The notes under the pieces: generated by a model
Databases searched by the model: none
What the model saw: the letters and a program-made list of their open reading frames with translations, nothing else
Told to the model about the DNA's origin: nothing
NCBI GenBank assembly: GCA_050084515.1
Contig: CM114271.1
Coordinates: forward strand, 35,588,001-35,652,000
Length of the DNA stretch: 64,000 nucleotides
Reading direction: 5' to 3'
Source of the DNA: Blasia pusilla
Taxonomy: Eukaryota > Marchantiophyta > Marchantiopsida > Blasiales
Shown here: positions 1 through 13,600 of the stretch, one piece after another
Position numbering within the stretch: the stretch's first letter is position 1
How the letters are laid out: every line of letters starts with the position of its first letter
Made by a program: the position numbers and the translations under genes

Positions 1-993
1 CATTCTGGTGCACCTCCACATTTAGCGACGGGGCCCTGCCCTGCCCTGCCCTGCCCTACGAGGCACGCAGGCAGGCAGTCGCGAGAGAAGAAATGATATC
101 GAGAAAAGCGGAGTAGACTCATCACAGGAGTCGCGGGATCGAGGCCCGGCTGACACCATATGTGCTCTCTGTGTTGTCATTTTTCTCTACCTCTCTCCTC
201 CCTCTCCCTCTCCCTCTCCCTCTCCGTCCGTGCGCTCGTCCCGTCGTCGCCATGAGAAAGGAAAGCTGGACGTGAGAACTGCTGCGGGCTGTCTTTGCTT
301 GTCTACCACTGCGGCCTGGTTTCGGTTGGGCAATTGAGGTCCGTGTTCCTTCCTTCGCCCCGACCACAGCCGTGAGACGGAGGGAGGCAGGCAGGCAGAG
401 CTTGCCCTCCTTGATTGCTGTCTTCTGTCCCCAGTTTACTCCTGTCCTGTCGTGTCGTGTCTCGATGGAGCCCGACCCGATGGAAGCGTGAGGGAGCGAG
501 CTCTGGGCGGAGGGTCGAGACTCCTACAGTAGAGGCGAGGCAGTGGGGAAAAGCGCGAGCGATAGCGGAGCGAACGTTGGCCCGAGGACGAGGTTAAACG
601 CACGGACGTTCGAGGTGGTAGGGTATGCGGAGGAGAACATTACCGTCTGTGGCTATGGTGGTTAGTTTGAAGAGTTTCGAGGAAGAGGAGGAGGACGGGG
701 TAGGGCACGGGGTCGGGGTGTCCTACCAACGCATGAGGATGAGGAAATGAGCGTCTTGTCGGAGAATCGACAAGGTTTACGGGTTTTAGAGCGATCTGTA
801 GTGTAAAGATCGTTACGAGGGAGACAGATTCGGCGCTTGTGCTCTCATTCTGAAGGGTACATTAAGGTGTGTGGTACTTAAACACACGTCGTGTCGATTG
901 AGGCTGGGATAGGGTTGGCTAAGAGTTTACCGGCTTCGCTTGAGGCTGTAGGATAGGGTTGGCCATCTGTTTTGCCTATGCAGTGCGAAGGCC
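1..993 (+). promoter_or_regulatory. Upstream region and probable 5' UTR of the HUA2-like gene
   Basis: This stretch carries low-complexity tracts: a short CCTGC repeat near 38-57 and a CTCCCT/CTC tract near 190-226. G/A-rich sequence follows towards the coding start. The transcription start cannot be fixed from sequence. An upstream ATG at 978 opens a short frame that overlaps the main ATG at 994 in another phase, so it could act as an overlapping upstream ORF if it is transcribed. Open frames here are short and resemble nothing I know. Confidence 0.5.
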
Positions 994-3900
994 ATGGCGC
1001 CAGGCCGGAAGAAAGGGGGTGGCGCGTCCAAAGCAGCAGTGGTCAAGCGGGACTGGAATGTCGGAGAGCTAGTTTTGGCGAAAGTCAAGGGCTATCCGCC
1101 ATGGCCTGCTCAGGTACGGAGAAATTTGTCAGTGGGATTACATACGTGGGTGTGATATTATTTTGCTGTTTGAGGGCTATGGGTCGTGGTGTGGTTGAGA
1201 TTTGGCCTCGAGTCGGGGTTATTTCCAAGCAATCTTCAGCCAGTACTGTGATTGTCTGGATGAAGGGAAGGATGGTCAATCACATTGGAAGACTATCCTC
1301 TGGGGTCTCAGGAATCAACGAGCTTGCGAAGTGCAGGCCCTTATGCTTGCTTAGAGTACCCATCGAAATGGCAGTAATTGCCTTGGTAGGGCCGAGCACA
1401 CCTGGTCTCATCGTCCCTGCTATGGGATGCCGCCTTGGTACCGGAGAAGAATATCTAGGTTTTGCTGTGACTTGTCTTAGGTCTCTTCTGTTGATTTTGC
1501 TCGTTCAGCGATGTCTGGATTTTCTTCTCTGATTCTTCCACTGTCGGAGTCGAAGTAGATTTACAATTTTCAGAGTACTTCTGACTGCCGGAACCAGGCA
1601 TTTACAGGGTGAATCCAGAATATGGATGTCTCGTTGATGTTTGTCATTTTTTGACCACGTCCGTCAACTTAATTGTCCATCGTTTCTCTCACCAACCTAC
1701 CCGTCCTTATTCCCTCTCATCGAGGGATTGCCGACGTTTGTTTACTTCACGCACTTCTGGAACCTACCTCTAGACCTAGACCTAATGTTAGCGGAGATAT
1801 TAGGGCATGATTTGCAGTTATATTGGTCACGAATGTGTCATTGTCATGGTTATGGTACGTACTAGTCGCTTTAAGGTGTCTCCCATTCCAACGGGAATGA
1901 GTGGGGTTTGTTTCGAGGCGGTAAACTCTGAAATAAGGCTTTGCAGATGGTGTCTCACACAAATCACGAAGAACAGGGCTCGCCCCCTGTTTGTCCATAC
2001 GAGGAGGGCACTGAAAGTTATCACGAGCTTTTCGGTTAGAAGCATTCGAAGATGAGGTTTTCCTTCTTGGTATGCTTGTGCAGCTGAACTTTCAGGGGCG
2101 GAATTCTTTTGCATTCCCTTGAATTTCGAAGTCGTAAGATGGACCATGGTTTGCTATGATGATATCATCTGTTTGGCAATTGTTTGCCATGTGGGCTTAT
2201 CAGTGGTTGTTTCACCCGTGGAGATGCTGCTCTTCTAGGAGGTTAGGGATTTCCCCTGGGTTCTCTCAAGGTATTATTACTAGGGCAAGACTCCTTCTAG
2301 GTCTTCGTAAGATAGGGAGTCGAAGAGGCATGGTGGTTCATCATGGGATCCCAGAGCTCACAGATCTAGGATCCTTGCAGTGTTTCTGGAAATGTTAAGT
2401 AAGGAGACTGAGGAGGTTCTGTGAGGATTCCGTAGAGTTCTCTGGCAATAGTATCCTATCTGTGACGATATATGTTTGTTTGTCCTTCACAGACAATGAG
2501 ATCTAAGACAGTTGAGTAGCAGGGTATTATCTTGATCAGATTTTATTGAGCTGGAACTGATCTGTTTATTCTCTTCAACCATTATCTACTCACTGTACCA
2601 ACCAGTGGTTAGTGATATCTGGAAATACTGGGCTTTAAGACGGGTTGCTAGGAAACACAGGGTTTTCATGCAGGTTTTCCTTGAGCTGTTGAATTTTCCA
2701 GATAGGGCTACTTGTAGGTTTCTCCAAAGCCAGTGACTTGTTGGAGGGAGTAGGTCTGCATTGACTGTGTGGATGTATCCGGGACTCGTATTTGCTCGGC
2801 TTTCATAGGGCTGCTTACCTTTAACTTTGAGTTGAAGAGGGTTGTTTTCTCAATCCTTTCAAATTTTCAGAGTGGTGTCTTTATTGTTTATCTTTAGCTG
2901 CCAACTTGAATTACGGAACATGATCTGGAATGATTTTGTTAATCTATTCTGGCCATTGTGTGCTATCTGTCCCGGTTTGTGGTTTGAATTAACTTCTCAG
3001 AAAGCTTTCTTCACAGACCCGGTGGTGGTACTCCATTCTACCATGTCTTACTCTTTGGGTTTGGACTGTTGTTCACTTTGGTGTTTCAAGTTCTTCAGGT
3101 CCAAGTTTTTCACAATGTTTTGATAAAAAGGAATTCTTTGTATTTGCAGATACAGCGGGCTGAGGATCATGGTTGGGCTCCTCACTCCAACAAGATTTTT
3201 GTTTGCTTCTTCGGAACAAAGCAAATGTAAGTTTTAGTTATATCTCCTGAGCTTCTTTGTTTTCTGTATGTTCCTGTCATTTGTGGGAACTGATTAAGGT
3301 GATAATTTTGCTGTGACAGCCGAAATTGTCATCAAGGTGAACTTGCACTTTTCACACCGAAAGAAAGGAGTGTTCTTGTAGGGAAACTCCAACAGAAGAA
3401 TTTGCCGGCAGACCTCAGTCGAGCCATCAAAGAAATATGTAAGGTGGATGATGAGCTTAAGGCTGCTGCTAGTCCTGAGGACAGGCCTGAAGAAGGTTGC
3501 ACATCACTGACTGTAAATGAAGAGAAACAGGAAGAGGAGAATACCTCTGATCGGGAGGATAAGTCCGGAGAAGTGAAACGTGTGCAGGTCCCTGCTGCCA
3601 AGCAAAGTGAGGATCTAGTCTCAGTGGCCACACGACTACTAGGAGAAAAGTCTCCGCCACTGATTGATATTAAACCGGAGGAGGTAATGGCAAATGTTGA
3701 GGAGAAAGTACAGGATGATGGCAGAGAAGGAAGGAATATTCTGCCCACAAGTGCTAGGAACCTGGCAGAAAACTCTGGTCAAGCAGAAGCCAGAACTTCT
3801 GGAGATCTTTTAGATCAAGCTGGAATCAAAGTGAAGGCAGCAATTGCAGCTGATGAAGTTGCTCCTCAATACTACAGGAAGAAACCAAGAAAGCCGGTGA

Positions 3901-6900
3901 AAGATGAACCTAAGCCACAAGAAAGACCTTTGAAAGAAGATTTGAAGCTGCAAGAAGTTATGTCTGCATCTGAGAAGCAGGTAGTTGTTTCTACTACAGA
4001 AAGTCCTAAAGTGGGAGGTCACCCTAGAAGAGCAGCATTTGGCAAAGCTTTGGAAAAGTTAAATCAGTCAGCAGAGAAAAAGCCTGCACCAATTATGCAT
4101 GTGGAGGTGAAAGGTGCAGGTGGTGGCAGGTTGAGTGCAGCTACAAGTGAGTTTTACAGAAAGAAAAAGAATCAGCAGGGCTTTTCCAGGAGTAGTGGGG
4201 GTATTGCGGATATTGAAGATGGTGATGGGATGAACTCGCTAGCAGACCTGGCGGATGGAGATGTGGGGTTGGAGTCCCCCTTGATGAAGAAAGTCCGCAG
4301 GATAGCTAAGAAGCAGTCAAAGGCTGCCTCTCCAGGTGCAGCAGATACCCAAAAGAAATCTGTTGTTGTACATAGTGATGATGGACAGCTCAATCTGAAA
4401 GGAAGAGAAGTGTGTGTAGAGAATCGGCTCATTGAGGAAGTATCTCAGAGAGCTGATTCACCAATACTCACATCAAGTCCTACTTCAGTGGGTGATGAGG
4501 CAGAAGTGCTACTAGAGTTGGAGAAATCTCGTGGTCAGGGAGGCGCAGGACTAGCCACTAATAACCATACAAAGAGAAAGGGGAACAGTTTTGGCAAGAG
4601 CAAACCATATGCTGGAAGAATGCGCGATGGGGATGAAGATAAAGAGGATGATTATTCGGAGACTGAGTTCAATGAGGAAGAAGAAGATACAGTGATGCCT
4701 AATGATAGCCAGAGGAAGAAGAGAGCACACAGGCTGACCAAGGCCAGTTTGAAGCCTACGAAAAAGCTTAAAACTTGTGGTGGTGTTAGTCCAAGTGAAT
4801 TTAAGACTGTTGTTAAATCCACTGAAGCAGCTGTGACCGACTCCAAGACTGCTGAAAATGGGGAGAAAGGCGCTAGTCTGCCACCAAAGGCAGCTAAATA
4901 TCGAATAAGAAGTAGCCTGCCTGATGATGAGGCAGTCTTGCCACCTTCTAAACGCTGGCATCCTGCTTTTGAAGCAATTAGTTCTTGTGAAGTGGAGGCA
5001 GTTGTGCAACCAGGAGAGCAGGGAGATGGCAAAGCTGAGCAAACTGGAAGTAGATCTACTACTGGGGATTATGATTCTCGTGAGGCGTCTGAGCGCACAG
5101 GTTCAGATGCCAGGCAGATGAGTGTCGATCCCAAGTCTTTTGAATCAAAGACACTTCATGGGTCGGCAGTCTCCAAGAGAGGAGGAGGCCTCCCAGCTGT
5201 TTCCAAGAGCTGCAGCTTGTCAAGAGCAGCTGTTTTCACTTCTGATGTCCTTGACTCCTCCCCGCTTAGTAAGCTGCCCATTGGTGAAACGGAAACTGTA
5301 GACCTCGGGAGAAAGGATAAAGGTGACGGGAAAATTGGTGGGAAGGCGACCCGGGTTGGTCTGGTGGCATCTACAAAGGTTGTTAGTGGAGATTTGAACA
5401 AGGTACCAACTGACAAACTACAAATGAAATCAGCTGACTCTAAGAAGAGCCACACTGAGAAGTCACAGGGAAAGGTGGGGGACACACAGAAAGGACAGTC
5501 TGATAGATCAGGTTCAAAGGGGAAACCATACAAGGCAAAGAAGGTCATTGCCAGTCCACCCAAGGAGTTAACAGCATCACGATCTAGCCCGGACTCCAAA
5601 AAGGTAGATGATAGCTCAGTTCTAGACAAGGCTAACTTGGAGAGTAATGTGAAGCAGTCTCTCTTGAGTCCCCAGGCGGGGACTCCTGGAAAAGCTGTAT
5701 TAGATACGCCAAACGAGAAAGGAAAGGGCTCTTCAAACATTCCAATCAATGAAGCTGTCAAGGTGAATGGTGTAAGCTCTCAAGGAAAGCCAGAAGGATT
5801 CACATCTCCAATGAAGTCACGGCTAGAAGGACAAGATAACAAACTTCGGCAGGCGTAAGTAACTTTGTCTTAGCTTAATTCAAAAGTACTGATTGTACTA
5901 TATTTTCCAGATCCTATTTAGCTGTTCGGTCTTTAATTTCTGACTTTTATTTGATTGGTTCTTAACAGGGTTGAAGCTGCCAAGGAGAGTAAACAGAAGT
6001 TTCTTCAAGCTGATGCATCTACATCTTCCATGTCTCTCAAATATCTCATTGCGGCGGCCCAGGCCAAACGACAAGCCAAACAGGTGGATCCAGCAGGAGC
6101 CTTATCAGAGAAGGTAACAGGTGCCTTAGTATCCAGCCCTTCTCCTACCCCAGGATTGGGAAGTTCAAGGCTGACGTCACCTGTAGTGAATGTGAATAGT
6201 GGAATTTCTCTTGAAGCACCCAAGCCCTCGGGTCCATATGCGGATTTCATATCTCCATCCAGTGTCAAGGGTGAAACATCTCGTGCACTTGGGTGGAGGA
6301 GCAATGGGAAGGAGAAAAATAGCGGAGTCCAACCAGGAGGAGCAAAAGATGCAGGCAATGCTGTGGAGTCTACTGAAGCGGCAGTTGCCAGGGACACATT
6401 CACAGGGATGCTGGAAACCCTTTCTCGGACGAAGGAGAGCATTGGACGTGCATCACATCATGCCTTGGAATGTGTCAAGTATGGCATTGCTGATCAGGTC
6501 TGTTTCTCATCCTTCCGACCTGGTATGATTCAGTTATGCACAGAAATATGCACAATCAACTCTGATGGGTAATAGGCTTGTTTTTGGGCATGCAATTAAT
6601 GGCTTTTAAGACAGATTGATGAGGTTGCCAATATTCTCTTCACTAGGGAATACACAAGGTTTGACATATTTAGGAGTGGTTGGGATGCTAAGAAATGGTC
6701 AGTCATGTTACAACCAACATAAACCCAGTCAAATTTTGAGGTTTTAAGGGAATTACGTAGGTGAAAGAAGTAAAGTAGGGAGAAGAACCCAGATCAAATT
6801 AGCAATTTCTTAAATTTCAGAAGACCAACTAAAAATACGCTCTCAATAAAGTGCCGGGGTGCACCAAAAACTTTCTGGTCCCATGAAATAACCATGGGCT

Positions 6901-9900
6901 CGTGGATCAATAGGGATCCAGAGGCTGAGGGGTTACCATATTATTTAATGCTATAGTAGACTTTAAATTTCTATTTAGTGGGTAGATAATTGTCACCCTG
7001 TCAACTGCCTGTTTCTTAAGAACAACAATTAGTGCAGAGGCTTCTGGCCTTGCTTATTGTTGGTTGGGAGCAGGATGGCTGTATGTTTGTAGCTCTTTTC
7101 AATCGATCCAGATCGTCTGCTTCCATTTTAGGAGAAAAGAACCTAAGTTGTACTTTGGAAGGATGGTCCATGTGATATTTGTCAGTGCAGTATGAAGTTG
7201 GTGGAAATTTGTGGTACCTATGGTATACGTTACGCCATTTTTCGTTTGCTCTTTCTGGTTAGGTATTTTGTTCTTGTTTGGGTGCTATTCAAGTGTCTAA
7301 ATCTTGTGCCAATTTTATGCCACATTGATTCCAGGTCTTACAAGTACACAATTTCTGGGATAATTGTTTGTATTTCTTGATTGTGAATAAGAGTGACTGC
7401 TTTCCTCACGGGTAGACTTATCGAGGGTTAGTCTTCCAATGTTGCATGATTTGTCCTCTATCTGGTGTTGAGGTAGCAGGAACTGAAAATTAAAGGCAAG
7501 TTTGCAGCACCTGTCACATTCAAATTATTCTCATGAAGAACTTTAGCACCACCATTCAGACCACCCAGTAATTTGGAGTTGCAGTTTTCCAAGAACTGAA
7601 CTGCCACTCTGGGTTATTTGCAGATAGTGGAGGTCATTGTGGATAAACTGGAGAATGAATCAAGTTTTCATCGCCGAGTGGACCTATTTTTCCTTGTTGA
7701 TTCAATCACGCAATGTTCAAACAGCCAAAAAGGTACTTTGAGCTTACCAGGTAGAGTAAGCTGTGGTAGTTACACGAAATGCTGTTTTCCTTATCCATGC
7801 ATGGTCTCTTTCCTTATTGTAGTCCTCACATCAACTTCAAAACACCAAAATGTATGATGAATATGCCAGTTACAGTAGCCTGTGGAAAATAGGACAAATC
7901 TCAGTAGTATTGGCCTCACATAGGTTTTTTGGGCTTTCCAGGCATCACAGGTGCAGCCTATCCCCCCATCGTTCAAGTTGCATTGCCTCGGCTACTCAAT
8001 GCAGCAGCTCCACCAGGAAGCATTGCTCGAGAAAATCGACGACAGTGTTTAAAGGTGTGTTGAAAGTCTTTGCTGGTCCACTGACTGCAAGCATGCCAGT
8101 ATGTGAGCAAACAAATATCTAAATTGGCTGTTTCACTGGAGTACTGTAAGCAGGTTCTTAAACTGTGGTTGGAACGAAGTATTTTACCTGAGCCAGTATT
8201 GCGTCACTTCATGAACGAGATTGAGTCGCACAATGATGACAAGTCCTGTGGTAGCAATTCACGAAGACCTTCACGATCTGAGCGTGCTGTGGATGATCCA
8301 TTGAGAGAAATGGAAGGCATGTTTGTGGATGAGTATGGCAGGTATGAGGCTAAACAATTTGTCCCTAAAATACTTCATTAAGATTCAGGGCATAAGTCTT
8401 TCCTTGCCACTGCTTTTGGATTGGTGAGTCTTAAATATCGCTTTTTCAATTGATACAAATTAGTCATCGATTTTGAGTGGCATTGGTTTTGACTCGAAGG
8501 AGACAACCTAATTTTTAAAGTGTCCATGTCTCGCAGCAATGCCAGTTTTGCCTTGCCAGGTTTGCTAATTCCACGAATGTTTGAGGATGATGAAGAAGGG
8601 AGTGATGGATGTAAGAAAGTGGACAGAGAGGATAGTATACACATTCAATTGAGTGTACCGGAGGAGACAGAAAAGAGCCCTATTGCGCAGGAGCAAGAAG
8701 AAGTTGACAAGCATCGACATGTTTTGGAAGATGTTGATGGTGAACTTGAGATGGAGGATGTTTCTCCTTCCTCTGAAAATGAGATAAAGGTGAGAAGGGA
8801 TTTGTGTGTAAAGGAAAGTACACCCACATCATCAGATGAAGCTGAGGCTCCTGTTGTATCAGATGTGAGTGAGTCTTCTGTGCCAGAGAACTCTCAACCC
8901 CCTCTTCCACAAGGACCACCTCCCCCTCCTTCAGGACCTCCTCCCTCACCACCTCCATTGCCAGCATCCCCCCCTCCCTCTCCCCCACCTCCACCTCCTC
9001 CAGTCTCTCCCCAATTGCCGGTAGCTGTGTCACCCGTGCCGATTCATTCTCAACCACATCCAACACATGGTAGTGAGCATCCTGTGCATAACTTCAGACC
9101 TGTCGGACAACCTTTGTTGAGGGAGCCAGAGGCGCCTCGGTCAACAAGTTTTGGGTTTGCACAGCAAGGCCTACAAAGTAATCATGGGATGCCAAATCCA
9201 TCGTCTTATCCAAGCTCGTCTGGATTCCTGATTTCTCAGACATCATCAGGATCTACTGGTCCCAACCTAGCCACAGCAGTATCGTACCCCAATCCAACAG
9301 GGTCTCTACTTCCTCAAAATTCTCACGCTCCACCTAATGTGTTTGTCTCACAAAATGCTGGTATTACTCAACAGACTACTGGTCATCACCACCTGCCACA
9401 AAATGCTCACCTGTCACAGACCAGTTCTCAGGCACCACGAGGTTCTTCTCATGGACTCCAGAGCACTACTCATCTTCCTTTGAATTCAGGTCTTGTCACA
9501 CAAAACCCTATGCACGTTCCTCAAGGTGGAGCCAATGTTCCACAAACTTCTCATGTGCCACAAAACAATTCCCTTATGTCACAGAGTACATCCCATGCTC
9601 CACCTTTGCCACTGGGTAATCCAGGATATCCCCAGAGACCATATATGCAAGGTCTTAAGCCTCCTACCCCTTATCCAATGGGAATGAGAGAAGATGTTGG
9701 TCCACATCGACAATCTCAATTATTTGAGCCTGCTACATCATCGATGCTTGGAGACCAAGAGAAGCTTTCACCACATATCCGAAGAGTCATGCAAGAAGAA
9801 CAGTTACGCAAGAGACAGCAAGATTCAGCTGCAGAGAGAGCTGTGGAGTCAAGTTTGGGGCATATTGAAGGCAGGCAAATGACTGCTCCAGTCTTACCTA

Positions 9901-10652
9901 CAGAAGGTGGGTCAACTGCTTCTATTCAGTTCTAGAGCTAGTGGTGGGCATCAAGTCTGTTACATGTATAGCTGCTGGTTGCACTCCTCGCAGTTTTTGC
10001 TTACTATTGATTATTATGATGTTGTGTCTTGTGAGCCTGTCAATAATAGATGGATAAGCTTTCCTATGTTCATTTTATAGTTTGGCTGTGAAAAGGAATG
10101 TATTGAATCAGTGATTGTGGAGTCTTGTCACTCATCACCATCCTTCTCCAACAGGTATTGTGACCGGTGAGAAAGTAGCGGTTGGGAACCAGTTTCACCA
10201 TGGAAATAATCCATTTCCTCCACCTGATCAGATGTTTAGGATGAATGGTGGAATGTTACGTCCTCCACATTCAGCTCCACCCTTCTCACCAAGCTTGGGG
10301 GGTATGCAACATCCACATATGCCTCAACAATTTCAGCTGCCTCCATTCAGGCATCCTGGAAATATACAAGTAAATATGCCTAATAACATGGCAATGCTGG
10401 GCCCTCCACCACCATTTTCATATGGGACAGGTCTTTCGGGATCAATGCCTCAAGTTGCAGGTAGGGAGAGGGAGACCTCTCACATCTCCCTTCTACGCAA
10501 ATGATTTTCTTGATTGCATTTATAAGTTATATATGCTACCATTTGTAAACTTAGCTGACATCTGTGTTTTCATGACAGTGCCACCACCTCAAGCTCAACA
10601 TATGGGTTTCAGACAGGGAGGCCCCACACCAAGTCAATGGAGGCCTACATGA
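994..10652 (+). CDS. HUA2-like: HUA2-like (ENHANCER OF AG-4 type) PWWP and CID/RPR domain protein, ten exons
   Basis: Coding exons read by hand: 994-1113, 3150-3226, 3320-5854, 5969-6497, 7624-7732, 7942-8054, 8154-8341, 8537-9906, 10155-10460 and 10579-10652. They join in frame to 1806 residues, and all introns are GT-AG. The start ATG is followed by a basic stretch and then a PWWP domain (from about residue 20, with a PPWP motif at 35-38), which is split by intron 1 and continues to FFGTKQI near 60-66. Exon 3 encodes a long, charged, probably disordered region. Residues 931-946 hold the family block MSLKYLIAAAQAKR. A CID/RPR domain follows at about 1054-1190, with FHRRVDLFFLVDSITQ and ALPRLLNAAAPPG blocks. 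Next is a polyproline segment near 1344-1382 and a Q/H/P-rich tail ending SQWRPT. In Arabidopsis, HUA2 and its paralogues are nuclear proteins that affect pre-mRNA processing of floral regulators. The PWWP domain is expected to read histone methylation and the CID to contact RNA polymerase II. Those roles are family knowledge; the domain order is seen here. The length is somewhat above the roughly 1400 residues I recall for the Arabidopsis protein. Confidence 0.93.
1114..3149 (+). other. Intron 1 of the HUA2-like gene (about 2.0 kb)
   Basis: The donor follows CAG at 1114 and the acceptor is TTTGCAG at 3143-3149. The intron splits the PWWP domain directly after the PPWPAQ residues. Several short open frames inside it have no recognisable product, and no inserted element is visible. 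Confidence 0.85.
6498..7623 (+). other. Intron 4 of the HUA2-like gene (about 1.1 kb)
   Basis: The donor GTCTGT is at 6498 and the acceptor ends at 7623. The intron interrupts the CID domain between KYGIADQ and IVEVIVDKL. The joined frame reads smoothly through a well-conserved family block, which supports the boundary. I see no coding or repeat content inside. Confidence 0.85.
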
Positions 10653-13600
10653 TGCATTCTAAAAATGGGGTGATGAATTTATGAGTATCAGACATGACAT
10701 TTTGAAGGCAGATGGTAGGATGTAGTGATTGTTTTGACTCAAGGTTGAGATTACTACTGGGAAGCGGGATAAGTCTACAATGTTTTGTGTGGAAGAAACT
10801 GCTGGACCAAGGTGCCCCTTCTTTCCACCGTGTTAACACTGATGCTACTGTGCATTCTGTGTGTGCCAAGTACGTCAAGGGAACCGAAGAGGATAGACAT
10901 GGCCGCTTCTTAGTGCAGAACTTGTTTTTGTATGTTTTCAGGTTACCAGACGAAATTGGATCAAAAGTCCCTGCACCCATGTGGGTGAGGAAGAATTCTT
11001 TCTTATGAAGAAATTTACTCAGTTATGCAAGTAAGTTATCGAGGTACCCGCTAGAGATGTAGAGTCAGTGGACAAAGACTAGACCCGGATTTTGTACATA
11101 ATGTACCTGTTGTTCACCATCTGCATCAGGCAGACGTACAATCAGTCTATCTCTTTTGGTTGTGCAGATTTATGCTTAAGGCTGGGTTGCTCTGCTGATT
11201 GTCTGTCACATTGGAGGGTCAGTATAAAGAGCTTTGTATATGATCTATGCTCATGCGATTTTCATGAGCTTTTGGTTTGCTTTTTTCGAGATACTGTTAT
11301 TCTTATTCCTGTCAAAGAAGACACTTGCTCACATGGATTGGAGACATTTTTGTGATGAACTTCTCTGCACATAATACATTCCACAAGCAAAGGTAATCGA
11401 AACCAATTCAACTATAGAGTGGTTACAGTGTCTTGAATGTGAATGCTTTAAAGGACCTAGGAGTGCTACTAGCTTTCCTAATGGAAAAGGACTAACGACC
11501 TCCCCATCGTCTCAAGGACTAGTAGCAGCATTCAGAGGGTGTCTGGCAACGACTGAGAAGTTGGGAAATTTCTTTTCAGGAACACATGAATTATCCCAAT
11601 CTTCATGATTAATTTTTTTTGGAGGCTGTGTTCCCATAATTGAATGGCGTTTTGCAGAAACAATCCTCTTGTAGCAGATATTACTTGTTTTTGCGAGCAG
11701 GATGTTGAGGATTTTGTGGAGAGCTGTACTCTGATGGGCTCAAACTGGTTGATTGTACTCCAACTCGTGTCTGCTTGTGTCCAAAGAAGGTGGGTAGCCA
11801 CATGTGGGGATCTGTTTGATTTGTTTGACACCCTTCACAACGGTTGCTTTTATGGCACTAGTGGACACACTACTGAAAGAGGCCAAAGTTTTGGCTCGTA
11901 AATCTCCTTGTTTTCCATAATGACAGGCCTTCCCTTTGGCAGTTTGTTTCTTTCAATAATTGTCATTTTTGTAGATTCTGAATTGTTCCCGCATTGGACT
12001 GTGGACTTCTCATACGTCTAGTTACCATATTCCCATGAGGCTCCACCTTCTTGTAATGAACAGACGAACATAGGTCTTGAGCATGAGGTGATCAGACTTC
12101 GTAGATCCAGCAAAGCTTGCCCTGAACCACTTCTCTGAGTATCGTGCTGTGCTGGATCCCTTTCCTTCCCTCCGGAGACCATCGTGAGAGGGAAACGGTC
12201 CCAGGTCAAGGCTGCTTGTTGTCGACTCCTTAGGCTCAACTGTTGCTCGCTCTTTCCCAGCGGAATTAAATGGTCGTTGGGAAAAGGGCACCACGTCTGC
12301 ACAGAAAACGCCTTTGCTACAAAACACATGGTGGCTTGCAATAATACTCCCTATGTTCTGTTGCGTATGTCTTAGGTCAGGAGCGCCTACCCACCCTCAA
12401 CGGAACACAATCCCGTGGACCCAGACAGACCGCGTTCTTCCCAATAATAGGTAGGAGCACGGAAGGTTTACGCCACACGCACCAACAGCGAAGTTCACTA
12501 CCTAGCTCACGCAACTGTAGGTCTTGCGACTCCACATCTTTTCTTTACTTTCGTGGAAGGCTTTTGTCTGTTTTTGTCGCAATGGAAGCAAACTGGAGTG
12601 ACTTGAGGTAACCTCTGTGCTAGGAGTAATTACTTATCCGTCACGGAGGTGCGTGGGGACACTCCGTATCTGTCACGCGCAAATGTTAGGAGATCGAAGA
12701 GTGTGCTGGGGAAGGTCCGTGAGCCAAGATCACATCCTATGACCACGACGGACTTTCTCCAAGAGAGGCGGATATCTCCTTAGCCAGATGATTTGAGAGA
12801 TTGGTAAGCCGTCGTCCACTCGTTTCCACTGCAGTGCAGATGTAGAGGTCAAGGTCCCTCATATCCTCCCGGAGATGAGTCAGGCCCGTGATGGGAGCTC
12901 TCGTTTATGAATCTTGTCACTGCATTAGTCTTTCCGCTTTAGGACGAAGGAACTGCACACCTCCCCTTCCTCACAGGAAAATTTCGTAGCACCGACCTTG
13001 TCCTTCAAGAACGGAGTTCGCCTGTGATGTGTGTACGAGAAGAATGATCAGGATTTGCATAAATGGCTGCGGGGTTGGAATGTGGTAGACGGGTCAGTTT
13101 ATGACGGACCAATCTAAAGAACATGTACGGCCATTAAAATGAGTTCAAAATCTTAGGAAGGAGTGCATGAGCCAAAGCTTCAAGACTACTTTTGCATCTT
13201 CCCTCATGACCACAGGGATCCTGTAAAATCTCATGAAGAATCTGCCCTCCCACACCATGGCTTACCAACACCAAAGGCACCGACTACATCTGGTTGATAA
13301 TTTTGCAGTGTACAAATCGTCGGACTGCGAGTTACAAACTGTTCTTCGTGGTCGAATCGGATTCGAGCTCAGTATTGAAGGCGCTTTGTTGTACTATTGA
13401 AATCCCATTGCCACTTAAAGAGTGCATCTGAATAATCGTTCTCGACGTGGCGGAGTAATCGACTTGTTCCACTCTCCCGGTAGTCCGATGCGCGAGAAAC
13501 TCTTCGAGTAATTCTAATTGACGGAAACTAGACTTAGCCGATGATGGATTCGTAGGAGCTTTGAAAATCAGTATACAAGCGTTGCAAATAAAGCAAGACC

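Noticed and set aside
38-57. CCCTG repeats that look telomere-like
   Set aside because: The unit is CCTGC/CCCTG, not the plant telomere unit CCCTAAA, and only a few copies occur.
3332-5761. Several - strand frames up to 201 codons
   Set aside because: They are shadows of the large HUA2-like exon, with Ser-rich products from complementary Glu/Lys codons.
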